This document shows positions 1 to 10,100 of a DNA stretch of 64,000 nucleotides, piece after piece. The notes under the pieces were generated by a model. That model saw only the letters and a list, made by a program, of their open reading frames with translations, was not told the origin of the DNA and did not search any database. Source of the stretch: a bacterium (lineage in GTDB: Bacteria; Auribacterota; Auribacteria; Auribacterales; Auribacteraceae); NCBI GenBank assembly GCA_018435605.1, contig JAHDNF010000006.1, positions 1 to 64,000 of the forward strand, written 5' to 3'. How positions within the stretch are numbered: the first letter of the stretch is position 1; each line of letters opens with the position of its first letter. A program made the position numbers and the translations under genes.

Positions 1-162
1 AAATATGCCGATTTTGGTAGTCCCTGTCAAAAAAAGAATCAGGAAAATTTTCTATAAAGATATTGAAATGTTCTGTTTTGCGGCATATAAATAAGAGTAT
101 CGAACTGCATTGATTTTATTCCTAATATTTTTGAGATTTAAAGTCTAGAGTTATCTACAATT

Positions 163-590
163 CGAGATCAAAAATCAGGTCGCAAAATTAGCGCACCCCT
201 CTGAAAACAGATCAAAATATTGCTGATCGTGGACGGGCAATTCGGCAACAATAATCCACATGGAAACCGGCTAAAAAATCGGTCGAAAATCCGACAGAAA
301 ATCTGCATAAAATTACCAAGAAAAATTCGTGAGATGATCCAATACAAAAAATGGTTCGAGTAATGACGGCCCGGTAGTAAAATTGTTGGTCGCAAAAAAA
401 ATCGGTGTTTTTTGATGATTTTCGGACGATTTGTTGTTACGCGGAAAGGATGGTGTGATAGAAACGGTTGTTTTATTATTATCTATATTTGAGTTAGTTA
501 TATCGATTTCGTTGTGGTAATTTCGCGAAGTTTTCAATCCCGATTCAATGCAAACAGTGGTTCGGTCAGACGACGACCCGGGGAGGTGTC
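163..590. repeat. Long dispersed repeat, copy 1a
   Basis: This roughly 425-base unit is repeated, with scattered substitutions and small indels, at about 13886-14317. It opens with the motif AGGTCGCAAAATTAGCGC followed by ACCCC and closes with GACCCGGGGAGG. The conserved opening and closing motifs are shared with the shorter units at 2340-2640 and 14560-14852, so all look like members of one modular family. I see no credible gene in the unit: the 75-codon minus-strand reading frame shared by both copies has no ribosome binding site and is cut by indels in the rest of the unit. Bases 1-162 and 591-720 hold nothing else I can name. Confidence 0.85.
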
Positions 591-723
591 CTAATTTTTT
601 TTGCTCGCAGTTATGGATTTTTAAAACGGTGTTGACACTCTTTATGGAACACAATTAGTATTAGCATACAGATTATATCTCTTTTTTTTAAAAATAATTG
701 GCTATTGAAAAGGGAATAAGCTA

Positions 724-751
724 TTATTAAGCTAATAATAAAAGGAGATAG
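724..751 (+). promoter_or_regulatory. Palindrome and ribosome binding site ahead of the first Fic gene
   Basis: TTATTA, three bases, then TAATAA (724-738) form a small dyad. It is followed at once by AAAGGAG (741-747), which decides a TTG start for the Fic gene. A Fic protein with a C-terminal winged helix could bind such a dyad to regulate itself. That link is inference. Confidence 0.35.
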
Positions 752-1804
752 TTGATTTTGTTATCTATTGATTATAAAAAACTGGCTAAATTGTCAATTC
801 CCATGAGTACAAGTTGGCTTCTTGGTTCGTGCATGGAGGCTCGAGGACAACAAGAACTCTGGATTAGACAAAAACCTGAAGTGATAGACGTATTACGCGA
901 GCAGGCTATAATCCAGAGTGTCGAGTCATCAAATCGTATTGAGGGTGTGACCATACCGGCGGACCGTTTGCGCCCAGTGGTGCTGGGCAAAGCAAAGCCT
1001 CGTGACCGTTCAGAAGAAGAACTTGCCGGTTACAGGCAAGCATTGAACTGGATTTTTTCTCGCAAACAATCCATTACTATTACTCCAGATTTAATTAAGC
1101 GGCTTCATGCTTTTGCACAAGGCGGTTTGTCTGGTGATGCAGGAGAATGGAAAAAGCGTAACAATGAAATTATTGAGATTTTGCCAAATGGTGAACGAAA
1201 GATTCGTTTTGTTCCCACATCTGTAAATGATACACCCAGAGCTATGGATATATTATGTCAGAATTACCGTGATGCAGAAGTCGATAATCTTTTTCCGCCA
1301 TTATTGCTTATAGGCACGTTTGTTTTCGATTTTTTATGTATCCATCCATTCAGGGATGGGAATGGCAGAGTGTCCAGATTGATTACGACGTTATTATTGG
1401 AATCATCAGACTTCAGGGTAGGACGCTATATCAGTATGGAACGGCTTGTTGAGGAGAGCAAAGAAGAATATTATAGGATTATGGAAGAATGTTCACATGG
1501 TTGGCATGAAGGTAAAAATGAAATTATACCATGGTGGAATTATTTTTTGAGCATCGTTCGTCGCGCATACAATGAATTTAAAAGACAGGTAGAATCCATA
1601 GATGCGCGTCCAGCTAAAAGTGATCTTGTTAGGCAAACTATTCTTTCACAAGTAGAGCAATTTACTTTATCGGATCTAATGACGCAGGTACCATCAGCCA
1701 GTCCTCAACTCATCAAAAAAGTTCTCGCAGATTTAAAAAAGGAGAACAAAGTTCGTCTTACAGGAAGAGGCCGTGGAGCACAATGGGAAATAGTTGTCCT
1801 ATGA
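752..1804 (+). CDS. Fic-domain protein with C-terminal winged helix
   Basis: Fic proteins usually transfer AMP from ATP to a hydroxyl side chain of a target protein. The catalytic motif HPFRDGNGR lies near residue 200. The N-terminal stretch SSNRIEG matches the inhibitory (S/T)xxxE(G/N) motif, so the enzyme is probably autoinhibited (class II). The last 70 or so residues look like a winged helix-turn-helix, common in stand-alone Fic proteins that control their own gene. The start is a TTG (752, or 758) placed by AAAGGAG at 741-747; no upstream ATG fits. The gene stands alone, flanked by repeat copies on the left and a transposase remnant on the right, and a second unrelated Fic gene lies at 14979-15710. 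The target is unknown; a toxin, stress or defence role is possible but not shown. Confidence 0.9.
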   Translation: MILLSIDYKKLAKLSIPMSTSWLLGSCMEARGQQELWIRQKPEVIDVLREQAIIQSVESSNRIEGVTIPADRLRPVVLGKAKPRDRSEEELAGYRQALNWIFSRKQSITITPDLIKRLHAFAQGGLSGDAGEWKKRNNEIIEILPNGERKIRFVPTSVNDTPRAMDILCQNYRDAEVDNLFPPLLLIGTFVFDFLCIHPFRDGNGRVSRLITTLLLESSDFRVGRYISMERLVEESKEEYYRIMEECSHGWHEGKNEIIPWWNYFLSIVRRAYNEFKRQVESIDARPAKSDLVRQTILSQVEQFTLSDLMTQVPSASPQLIKKVLADLKKENKVRLTGRGRGAQWEIVVL

Positions 1805-1818
1805 AAAAACTCATCCTG

Positions 1819-2264
1819 ACCTTTCACCCGGCCTAATCCCCAGTTAAAGTTTTCTCGTGCTAAACGTAAGATTATATCGACCACTTCTTGCGGGGTTCTG
1901 CGAGGCCGCCCGAGATTCTTGGTTTGCAGTGTACCTCCTTCGTTCTCGATCACCCATTGGCGAAACGTAGAATAGTTGACTATGGATATAATGTTTTTGA
2001 TGCTCCCGCCGATTCGCGTCCGTATAGTATCAGTTTTTGTTTTTCCTGAAGGGTTGTCCTGATCTGTTTGCCGACCTTTGATCGGAGAATCTCATTCTCA
2101 ACTTTCATGTATTCGATTTGCCGGACGAGATGGGAATGAACCATCAAGCCAAGCACGGTCAAAAAGTATTGAAAAAATTTGTTGTTTGGTGTATCTATTG
2201 GAGGTGTTTTTATATGAGCGAACGATTCCATTATATATAATCCTTTGATAATTTTTACCGACAT
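1819..2264 (-). pseudogene. Transposase remnant (N-terminal part, frameshifted)
   Basis: Two minus-strand pieces match the N-terminal 130 or so residues of the intact transposase at 12191-13255. The piece ending near 1980 carries FFQYFLTVLGLMVHSHLV and IEYMKVENEILRSK. The piece from about 1985 to 1819 carries STFRQWV and LGRPRRTPQEVVDIILRLAREN. The two pieces are in different frames, so there is a frameshift near 1980-2000. Homology stops abruptly at about 1819, fifteen bases after the Fic stop codon, so the whole DDE catalytic domain is missing. The gene is dead. Confidence 0.85.
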
Positions 2265-2267
2265 AAA

Positions 2268-2640
2268 AAAGGGGTTATACTATCGGCGATTAAGTTTCAT
2301 TTGTCTACTATTTTCTGCATTGCGTAAGGCATCTATATAGCCTCAAAAATCAGGTCGCAAAATTAGCGTACCCATCTGGCGGACGATAAAAAATTCTCAA
2401 AAAATGGTTCTGTAGATAGCAATCCGGCTATGTTTTAAAAAGTCTCAATTATTTTGTGATTTTCAGGCATGAAATGTCAGGGTATTTCTTAAGCGCAGAG
2501 AGATGTTCTGGAAGCGGTATTGTTGATGTAAATAAGCTGTGGTAAGAGGAATAATTCTGTGTGATTCTTATTTATTTTCGAAGAATTTAGCGGGAATGTT
2601 ACCGACAATTTCACGCTCTGGGATAGCAACCCGGGGAGAG
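2268..2640. repeat. Dispersed repeat, copy 2a
   Basis: This copy matches 14478-14852 over nearly its whole length. Its left part (AAAAAGGGGTTATACTATCG and onward) also occurs at 13814-13900. Inside it are the AGGTCGCAAAATTAGCGT motif (about 2350) and a tail of about 120 bases (about 2515-2640) ending in GGGATAGCAACCCGGGGAG. The tail also occurs alone at 16456-16577. No gene is evident. Confidence 0.85.
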
Positions 2641-2816
2641 GTTTTGATCCTCCATTACGATGGGTACGATACGCCAATGTTAATGTAGGTAACCAATATA
2701 TCTGTATCCGTATGGAAATACGAATGGGAACTTGTACTCCTGTAATGCATAGGATAGCTGAACTGGATAATTCTTGGAGTTTTTGGTCGGAAAATTATCG
2801 TGAATCTTGCTACTGA
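2641..2816 (+). pseudogene. 3' fragment of an unrecognised plus-strand gene
   Basis: An open plus-strand frame runs from the end of repeat 2a to a TGA at 2814-2816 and reads as plausible protein (for example RWVRYANVNVGNQYICIRME and later NSWSFWSENYRESCY). The stop codon lies inside the first arm of a terminator-like hairpin, which is how a real gene end looks. There is no start codon with a ribosome binding site. I read it as the tail of a gene whose body was replaced by the repeat. I do not recognise the family. Confidence 0.35.
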
Positions 2817-2879
2817 ACTGAAATTGATGTCGAAAAGTAACGATTTAATTTAACGCAATGCAATTTCAATCAGTTTTTT
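2812..2879 (+). terminator. Candidate plus-strand terminator
   Basis: ACTGA (2812-2816) and TGAAATTG (2819-2826) pair with CAATTTCA (2861-2868) and TCAGT (2870-2874). The stem is followed by a run of T (2874-2879). Orientation is plus strand, so it serves the broken gene fragment on its left. It also borders the minus-strand operon end at 2880. Confidence 0.45.
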
Positions 2880-5800
2880 CTATACTTGACCATGGTTATC
2901 TACATCCTTATTTTGATTGTACACCAACCGATATGTTGCGGGGTACAGTGTTAATTTGCCGTTTTTACATAATTCGTTAAGACGATGCCCTGATATTTTA
3001 ACAGGTCTTCCGTGTATGTCGTTAAGAATTAATGCGTATGTATCAGGATTTTTTATGCACAATTCCCACACCTCGGCTTCTAAAGACAATGGTGAATGTT
3101 CAATACAGTGGTCTTTAGGGCAGTAACACTTAATCAACTCGCCGGAAGAAGAATATTCTTCCCATGGAAAACAACTATCGTTTTTACGGATAAAACTTCC
3201 GTCCTGACGGCAGAAACGATCTGTACCATCGTTGCGATACCCCATCCCAAAAGCAAATTGTTCTATCAGCTTGGGTTTTGTAGGGGTTGAACGTGGTTTA
3301 TAAGGAGGAGGATCATTTATCTCTTCCACTGGTTGATTTTTTTCGTCTTGATCGTTTTCTGGTTCTGATGATGGAAAGGTGGGTGGTTCTTCGTCGTCTT
3401 CACCATCTTGCATTGGTTTTTCTTCTAAGGTTGGTTTTTGATCGCTGGAGACTTGTTTGTCTTTATCTTTAGATGTGGATTCATCAGACTGTAACGATTC
3501 AAATTCTTCTTGGGATATAAGTGTAAAATTTGTTGCTAAGTAGTCATCAATGAATTTGGGTTCTCGTTCGACACATGCTTTGATCGCTTCAGTAATATCG
3601 GGACTATCAAAAGGCCTGCCAAGTTCCTGGGCTATTTGCTTAAATAATTTCGGGATAGGGTGATTTTCGACGTATAGTATCTGATCTTTCCATAGCACAT
3701 TGATAGAACGTGCTGTTCCTGCTGGAGTACCGTCAATATAGGGAATGGTTTTAAGCCCTGATGTGACTTTCCAACGTGTTTTTGCAAGACGTTCAGCAAG
3801 GAATCTGATGCGTTGTGTTTTGCTTTCATCATCGAAAATAATTCTCTGCAATCCATTTCCTAAGGCTATAATCCAGTCTTTTTCTTGCAGGAGCGTAGAA
3901 CAAATATTGTTATTTTGGATACGATCTTCTATGCCAGTTGATAAACTGGGTAGGTCTGCAAATGGGCGTTGTTGAGATAGTTCTGCTGACAGACGTTGAA
4001 AATCAGCTGTTGCTTGTTTGATGCAGGGAAAAAGATGTCCCCATGGAACGAGCGATTGCATGGTGAGTTTGAATGACAACTGGGTAATAGGAATCCATTC
4101 GCCTTCAAGATTTAACCAATGTTTGCATTCATGCCATATACGTTCGGCATAACGAGAAAGAAGAGAACGTAGCCGGTTTAATTCATCCTGAGCTAATTTA
4201 TTGCCAGAAGGTAAACCTTTAATCCATCTGATGGCGAGTTCGTCGGTTGGCCGGTCTGCAACGCCAATTTTTCGCCATAACGTTAGATGACGCACAGAGG
4301 CAGGGATGATGTGCGCGTTGGGTATTACAGCTTCATCAGACTCAAGAAAGACTTCTGCTGTGCGTGTCCAAACAGAACCTTGAGCCAAGATAATTTTTTC
4401 ATTGGCGAAAGCATTTCGAACTCTTATGAATTCCTCAGTGGAACATTTATCAATTATCTGATCAAGACGATGATACCACTTTTCTATTTCATATATTAGG
4501 GAGGTATCCGCAGTGGCTAAAGCGCGAATGCGTTCCAGTAAACGGTCTGGACCTGTTGGCGTATCGCGCACACCAAGCATAATAAGTAATGGCCGGTTTT
4601 GTTCGTTATCGTCTTCTGCATTAATAAACGGTTCTACATCAAGCAATGCTTCTGTTTCGGACGTGCGTCGCAGTAATTCTGCCGGTTGGCGATATATTCC
4701 CCGTGTATCCCTAAGACAAGGTAGTGAACGGAACTTCATTATCCATGAGGGGAGAAGTTTTTCATCAGAGATCGATTTTATATTTTTGCTTGTAGCAACT
4801 TGTGAAATCTTTGCAGACAAAGTATTTGCCCAGTAACCTTTAGGTTGTGTAAGAATTTTCGTAAAAAGATTGCCCCAGAATTTTCCATCCCCATTTGCTG
4901 ATAATGTCCATTGACACCAGTGTTCATGATCAAAGTCCCAATCATCAATAACGAATTCTCTAGTTTTATAGCGGTATTCTAATTCTTTATAGAATTGTCG
5001 CTGATGTAAAAAGTTAAGAAGTTCATATTTCCCCAGTATTTTATGTAGCATAGGAGATAATGGAACAAAACGTAAAACTTTACTCCGTACTGATGTTATC
5101 CATTGCCGCCATTCCTGTTCTGAGCAGGATATAAATTCTTTCCAATAATCCTCGTGGAGAACGTGTGTTTCATACCATTCATCGGTGACAAATTGGTTCA
5201 TGTCATGATTGATATCTGCAATGATGTGATGATCTATATGCCTCCAATATAGATCGCGAGTAACAAATTGGAAACTTTCTTGCACCGTAGCACCAAGTTT
5301 TGCGGCGATTTGCGCTAACCGGACGCAATCTTTAAGCGAACATTGCTTCTCTGAAAAAAATTCTTTTGCGACTTTTTCGATGACGCGACTTACATCGCTA
5401 CTAGTATCAAGTCCAAGTGCTTTGAGAATTTCCGAGGCGTTTTCTGCTTGTTCGTCCAGCTCCTCATTATCATTAAATCGTTCAGCATCGCGCTTCTGTT
5501 TGGTAATAAAACGTAACCAGTTTGAATTGATTACATGAAGGTGATTTGACAGAAATTCCCAATCATCATCTGATTGAAGAACATTTTTCTCGCCTAAGCG
5601 CACCACATCATTGGCGCAATAAAGCACATCTTTGCCTTGGACCGGGAGCATTTTTATTTGGCTGCGAATAGTCCTGTAATAAGAATAATTAATTTTGAAA
5701 TCATGAAGATGTTCAGAAATAAAGTTCCAGAGTACAAGTAATCGTCGCCAAGAGCTTGGTTTAGGTAAATATTTTGATTGAAGAGTATTGAGTATGGAAA

Positions 5801-7127
5801 TGGTAGAAAGCTCTTCGAAAAAGTTCCAATGAATGAGTTTCTTGAGGTCATCAGAAGAAATATTTCGATATGCTATAAAGCGATTATCGGTAACAAAAAA
5901 TTTTGATATCTGATGTGGTGACCAAATTGCAAGAAGTTCAGATGGCACTGAGATACATTCATTTTTGACGACTAAAGTTTTGTCTTCAGTTAGCAAAAAA
6001 GGCTCATTTTGGATAACCTCTTCAAACGCCTCTTCAACAATTGTTGCACAACATCCTTCAATTGAATTGTCATCACGATCGACATCGGGGAATAAGCCAT
6101 AAGCTTTCGCACGATGGTCTATATCAAGGTTATCGGTGTGTAACCATTCGAGCATAGCGTTTGCCGCGAGTTCGCCGACGCGTTTTAACAACCATCGATT
6201 AGTAGGTGAAATCTCAGGATCTTTTATCTTTACGCGAGCGGGATCTTGGATGAAAGGTGCGTTGCATGCAAAGGGAAGGTTTGTTGTCACTCCCGTTGGA
6301 AGAACAACAAACAATCTGCCTGGCATGCCAAGTACAATTTCCACACGGGATGGTGGAAATGATGTTTCCTCTTCAGATGGAACCATACGTTCTTGTTGTA
6401 TTTCCTCTATAGCGTTATCTGGGAAATCTTTGGCTTCAGACCTTAGGAGGAGATATTGTTTATCGGGAATAGATGATAACTTCATCCATTCGGAATTATT
6501 CACAGGACCTTTCCCTGCAGAAATCCATCTTACCTCCTGCTCTCCAATCTGTAAACATCTTATTGAACGAAAAAATAGTAGTGATGCAGGGCTTTTTTTC
6601 CATTCCATAAAATTTTTTTCTAACTCGCGTTGAAGGCGCTCATCTTTAATTTTTACGCGGATTTCTGTATCGTTGGAACCAATCCTTTTTTGCGTAATCC
6701 AAACAGGTTCAGTAAAACGATTACAATGAAAAGCAACTGAGAGAGTTGGAGTGAACAATCGAACTTCATCGCCTAAACTGAATGTACTCTTGAATCCAAT
6801 GCCTCTGAACCCAATGGTATGCAACGCACGTTTATTGGAGTAGCCAAAGCGGCAAAGCGACAAAAAGTGTTCTTCGGTAAAATCAATACCGTTATGAGAA
6901 AAAATAAATTCACCATCACATATTTTTACATGAGCTTCAGTGGCATCTGCGTCATCAGCATTCTGGAGTAACTCTGATACAACGTGGCGAGGACTTTGAA
7001 TCTGCTTAAAAAGTTGATGCCACGGTCCTGCTAATTCAGGATCATGTTCCAATTGGTCCCATCGTTGTTTAGCTTTGGTACGGATAGCCTCAAAATATGT
7101 AGTCTGGGCAATCATAGCGGTTGACAC
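2880..7127 (-). CDS. Very large sacsin/HSP90-type ATPase protein
   Basis: The N-terminus is a GHKL (Bergerat) ATPase of the sacsin type. It has the magnesium/ATP box ELLQNADDADA (residues 52-62), HNGID (78-82) in place of DNG, and GFRGIGFKS (106-114). In this family the fold binds ATP and works as a conformational clamp. The next 1,100 residues are helical with no domain I recognise. Around residues 1230-1300 lies a low-complexity linker rich in E, D, P, Q and K. A compact C-terminal domain follows (FAFGMGYRNDG, SCFPWEEY, LYPATYRLVY) that I cannot name. The start ATG at 7127 lies inside the end of the helicase gene (16-base overlap, 7112-7127), so the two are cotranscribed and probably translationally coupled. 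No signal peptide or membrane segment is seen, so it should be cytoplasmic. Similar ATPases occur beside helicases in defence islands; an anti-phage role is inferred. Confidence 0.85.
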   Translation of the reverse strand: MSTAMIAQTTYFEAIRTKAKQRWDQLEHDPELAGPWHQLFKQIQSPRHVVSELLQNADDADATEAHVKICDGEFIFSHNGIDFTEEHFLSLCRFGYSNKRALHTIGFRGIGFKSTFSLGDEVRLFTPTLSVAFHCNRFTEPVWITQKRIGSNDTEIRVKIKDERLQRELEKNFMEWKKSPASLLFFRSIRCLQIGEQEVRWISAGKGPVNNSEWMKLSSIPDKQYLLLRSEAKDFPDNAIEEIQQERMVPSEEETSFPPSRVEIVLGMPGRLFVVLPTGVTTNLPFACNAPFIQDPARVKIKDPEISPTNRWLLKRVGELAANAMLEWLHTDNLDIDHRAKAYGLFPDVDRDDNSIEGCCATIVEEAFEEVIQNEPFLLTEDKTLVVKNECISVPSELLAIWSPHQISKFFVTDNRFIAYRNISSDDLKKLIHWNFFEELSTISILNTLQSKYLPKPSSWRRLLVLWNFISEHLHDFKINYSYYRTIRSQIKMLPVQGKDVLYCANDVVRLGEKNVLQSDDDWEFLSNHLHVINSNWLRFITKQKRDAERFNDNEELDEQAENASEILKALGLDTSSDVSRVIEKVAKEFFSEKQCSLKDCVRLAQIAAKLGATVQESFQFVTRDLYWRHIDHHIIADINHDMNQFVTDEWYETHVLHEDYWKEFISCSEQEWRQWITSVRSKVLRFVPLSPMLHKILGKYELLNFLHQRQFYKELEYRYKTREFVIDDWDFDHEHWCQWTLSANGDGKFWGNLFTKILTQPKGYWANTLSAKISQVATSKNIKSISDEKLLPSWIMKFRSLPCLRDTRGIYRQPAELLRRTSETEALLDVEPFINAEDDNEQNRPLLIMLGVRDTPTGPDRLLERIRALATADTSLIYEIEKWYHRLDQIIDKCSTEEFIRVRNAFANEKIILAQGSVWTRTAEVFLESDEAVIPNAHIIPASVRHLTLWRKIGVADRPTDELAIRWIKGLPSGNKLAQDELNRLRSLLSRYAERIWHECKHWLNLEGEWIPITQLSFKLTMQSLVPWGHLFPCIKQATADFQRLSAELSQQRPFADLPSLSTGIEDRIQNNNICSTLLQEKDWIIALGNGLQRIIFDDESKTQRIRFLAERLAKTRWKVTSGLKTIPYIDGTPAGTARSINVLWKDQILYVENHPIPKLFKQIAQELGRPFDSPDITEAIKACVEREPKFIDDYLATNFTLISQEEFESLQSDESTSKDKDKQVSSDQKPTLEEKPMQDGEDDEEPPTFPSSEPENDQDEKNQPVEEINDPPPYKPRSTPTKPKLIEQFAFGMGYRNDGTDRFCRQDGSFIRKNDSCFPWEEYSSSGELIKCYCPKDHCIEHSPLSLEAEVWELCIKNPDTYALILNDIHGRPVKISGHRLNELCKNGKLTLYPATYRLVYNQNKDVDNHGQV

Positions 7128-10100
7128 CCTCGGCTTCTTAATTCTTCCAACTTATAATTGACGCTTGTTACACCAAAGTCTGGTTCGTTGGTAAAAGGCA
7201 GGGAAATATAACTTGTATTTGTTTTGTCTCCATCGACTTCTACAATTGCAAGAATATACTGTTCTGGTTTGTTCAAAGCTGTGAGAATTTCATTTTTGGT
7301 GATGGTTACTGTTTGTGCACCTTTGACGCGTCCTTTAACTTCAATGAAACGAAGAGTTCCTGGATTCTCCGAATTACGAGATTCAATATCATACCCACAT
7401 TTATCTGCAGAAACATCCTGAGGATCATAACCAAGCTTACGTTCGGTTTCCATAACTACCTGCAAGGCGGTTTGTTCAATTGCTCTCGTCTTACGCGCAA
7501 ACATGGTTGATTGCTTTGTTGTGTCCTCGTTTTTCAATAATCCTATAGGAACGATTATTGCACCACCTATGACATTTGGGGGGAGGGGGGAAACTTTACG
7601 TTCTTGCTGAAGGTCGTCTATTCGCTTTTGTAAGCGGTTTGTAAGCTCATCTGCTCGCTGACGAGCTTTGGCAGAATTAATTTTTGCATTCGTTTTGCCA
7701 GCCAGTTCTTGTTCTTTAAGTTGTCTGGCTCTATGATCCCAATAGTTGATCTCTACGGTCAATCGGTCTTTAACAGCGGCTATAGTTTTATCAATCAATG
7801 CTTCCTTTCGTGATTTTACTTCCCGCAGATGCTGTGGTACCAAATGTTGAACAGCATATTCCATAGCAAGAGATTCGATATCACTCGTAAAACAAGACAT
7901 ATCTAGGTTTTTTTTGATCATGTCACGTTCTTCATCTGTTGATGGACGATAATCAAGATATGGTGCGTATCCAGCTGTCGATACATTTCCATTCGCTTTG
8001 ATCTCAACAAATTGTATCTGCTGAGAAACCCTATGACGATTTCCGCTACGATCAGTTCGTGCGTCTTGGATAGAATGCTCTAAGTATAACAATGCCCTGA
8101 TTTGATCTCCTGAATCACTTTCGTCTATCAAGAATGCTCCTTGCTTCAGGAGATCATAATGACGTTCAAGAATTAAATCGAGAGTTGCGTCAAGTAGAGG
8201 ATGTCCAGGACAAACAAATTCTGCTGTTGGTTTCCCCGGCAGATTTCCACGTGATTTTTCAAAGGTGATTCTTTCATATTTTGTAAGGATAGGATTGCGC
8301 ATACCAATAATTCGATCACGGTTTCGAATAACGGCAGGAACATTTGTTATCTCATATCTTGCTGGTTCGCGTCCGCGTATTGTTCCACCAAGGCGCTTAA
8401 AGGCCTCTATGAAAAATGATGCGATAAAATGTGGCTGTAGACGACGAGCATCAGCTCGTTCCATCTCTTCCTTTATTGCCTGAACGCGAGTAACATCCAT
8501 TGAATCATGTGCAAGCGCATGCTCTTCGATAAGCTCTATAAGCTTGCTCCGATCTAACGCATTATCAATTACCTTGTTTAACCGCTCACGCACTTCAGGT
8601 TTATCACCATAGCGGATGGCTTCGATCAGCAATGCTCTGAGCGGTTTATCATTAAATGTAAGTTTACCGAGAATATCGAATACTTTACCCCCAAGGGCTT
8701 CTCGTTCATTATCTAATTTTTCTAGCAATCTTCGATATACATCTCCTTCTCGTGTTGCAGATGCCACAAGGTTCCACAGATGACATACTTCTGTCTGACC
8801 AATTCGGTGGATGCGCCCAAAACGTTGTTCAAGCCGGTTGGGATTCCACGGAAGATCGTAATTTATCATTAGATGTGCTCTCTGTAGGTTGATACCTTCA
8901 CCTGCGGCATCTGTTGCAACAAGCACTTCTATTGCTTTGTCCTGAGTGAACAGTTGTTCTGCTATACGACGGTTTTCCCGTCCCATAGCTCCATGAATAG
9001 TGATAACTGCTTCAGGACGGCCGATAAGGGAGCCAATGCGTTCTTGTAGGTATCTTAATGTATCACGATGCTCCGTAAAAATAATCAGTTTGCGGCGATG
9101 TCCATGGGAATCAAACATCTCAGCTTGATTTTGAAGTAATCGCGATAGTTCGTCCCATTTGCGGTCTGTGTTTGACCGTCGTACGCGTAAGGCCAGTGCT
9201 TCAAGTTTTTTTAAGCTTTCGATTTCGGCTTTTAATTCAGAAATCGTTTGGGCTGCCGAAGCTAAGTCAACAACTTGTTCTTCCTTTTCTTCAACTTCAT
9301 CATCGGGTGCGTCTTCTAAATCATCAAAATCGTCGTCAGTTAAGGTCGGGATTGCCTGGCACCATTCTAAATTAACTTCAATACCGCGCCTTATTAATTC
9401 CTCCTCTCTACATCGTTTTTCTAGGCGTTTCCAACGCCTACAAAGAGACTGATATATCGCTTCCGGCGAAGATGCTAGACGACGTTGAAGAATGGTTAAA
9501 GCAAAGCCGACGGTACCTTTGCGCCCTTCGTTAGCCAGTTTTTCCGCCCGATTAAATTCTTCTTTAACATAATCAGTAACATGTGCATAAAGTTCGGCTT
9601 CACCATCCGATAACTGGTACTCAACGGTATAAGCTTTACGCTCAGGGAAAAGGGGGGTGCCATCAAATTTAACTAATTCCTCCTTGATCATTCGCCTCAT
9701 AAGGTCGGAAGCATCCACAGAATGAACACCATCGCGGAATTTTCCTTCAAAACGATCTCCATCAAGAAGAGCCATAAAGAGTTGAAAATCTGTTTCCTTC
9801 CCATTATGAGGAGTAGCCGTTAAAAGAAGGAAATGCCGGGTTAGCGTGGATAATAATCTTCCCAACTGGTTCCGCTTCGTCCTGCGAATCTCGCCGCCCC
9901 AAAAGGAGGCACTCATCTTATGAGCTTCGTCACAGACAACCAAATCCCAATCAGTTGTTTCAAGTTTCTCTTGCACATCTTCATTCCGGCTAAGTTTATC
10001 GAGACGACAAATTGCAAGAGGATTCTCTTTAAACCAATTACCGGTTCGTGCCGATTCATATTTATCGTTAGTCATAATCTCAAAGGGTAAATGGAAACGG

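Noticed and set aside
168-395. 75-codon minus-strand frame, conserved at 13892-14119
   Set aside because: It is shared only because the DNA is a repeat; there is no ribosome binding site and the flanks show indels. Repeat sequence explains it.
2489-2677. Minus-strand frames reading LLSQSVKLSVTFPLNSSK in several repeat tails
   Set aside because: Antisense reading of the repeat tail; it recurs only with the repeat and has no start signals.
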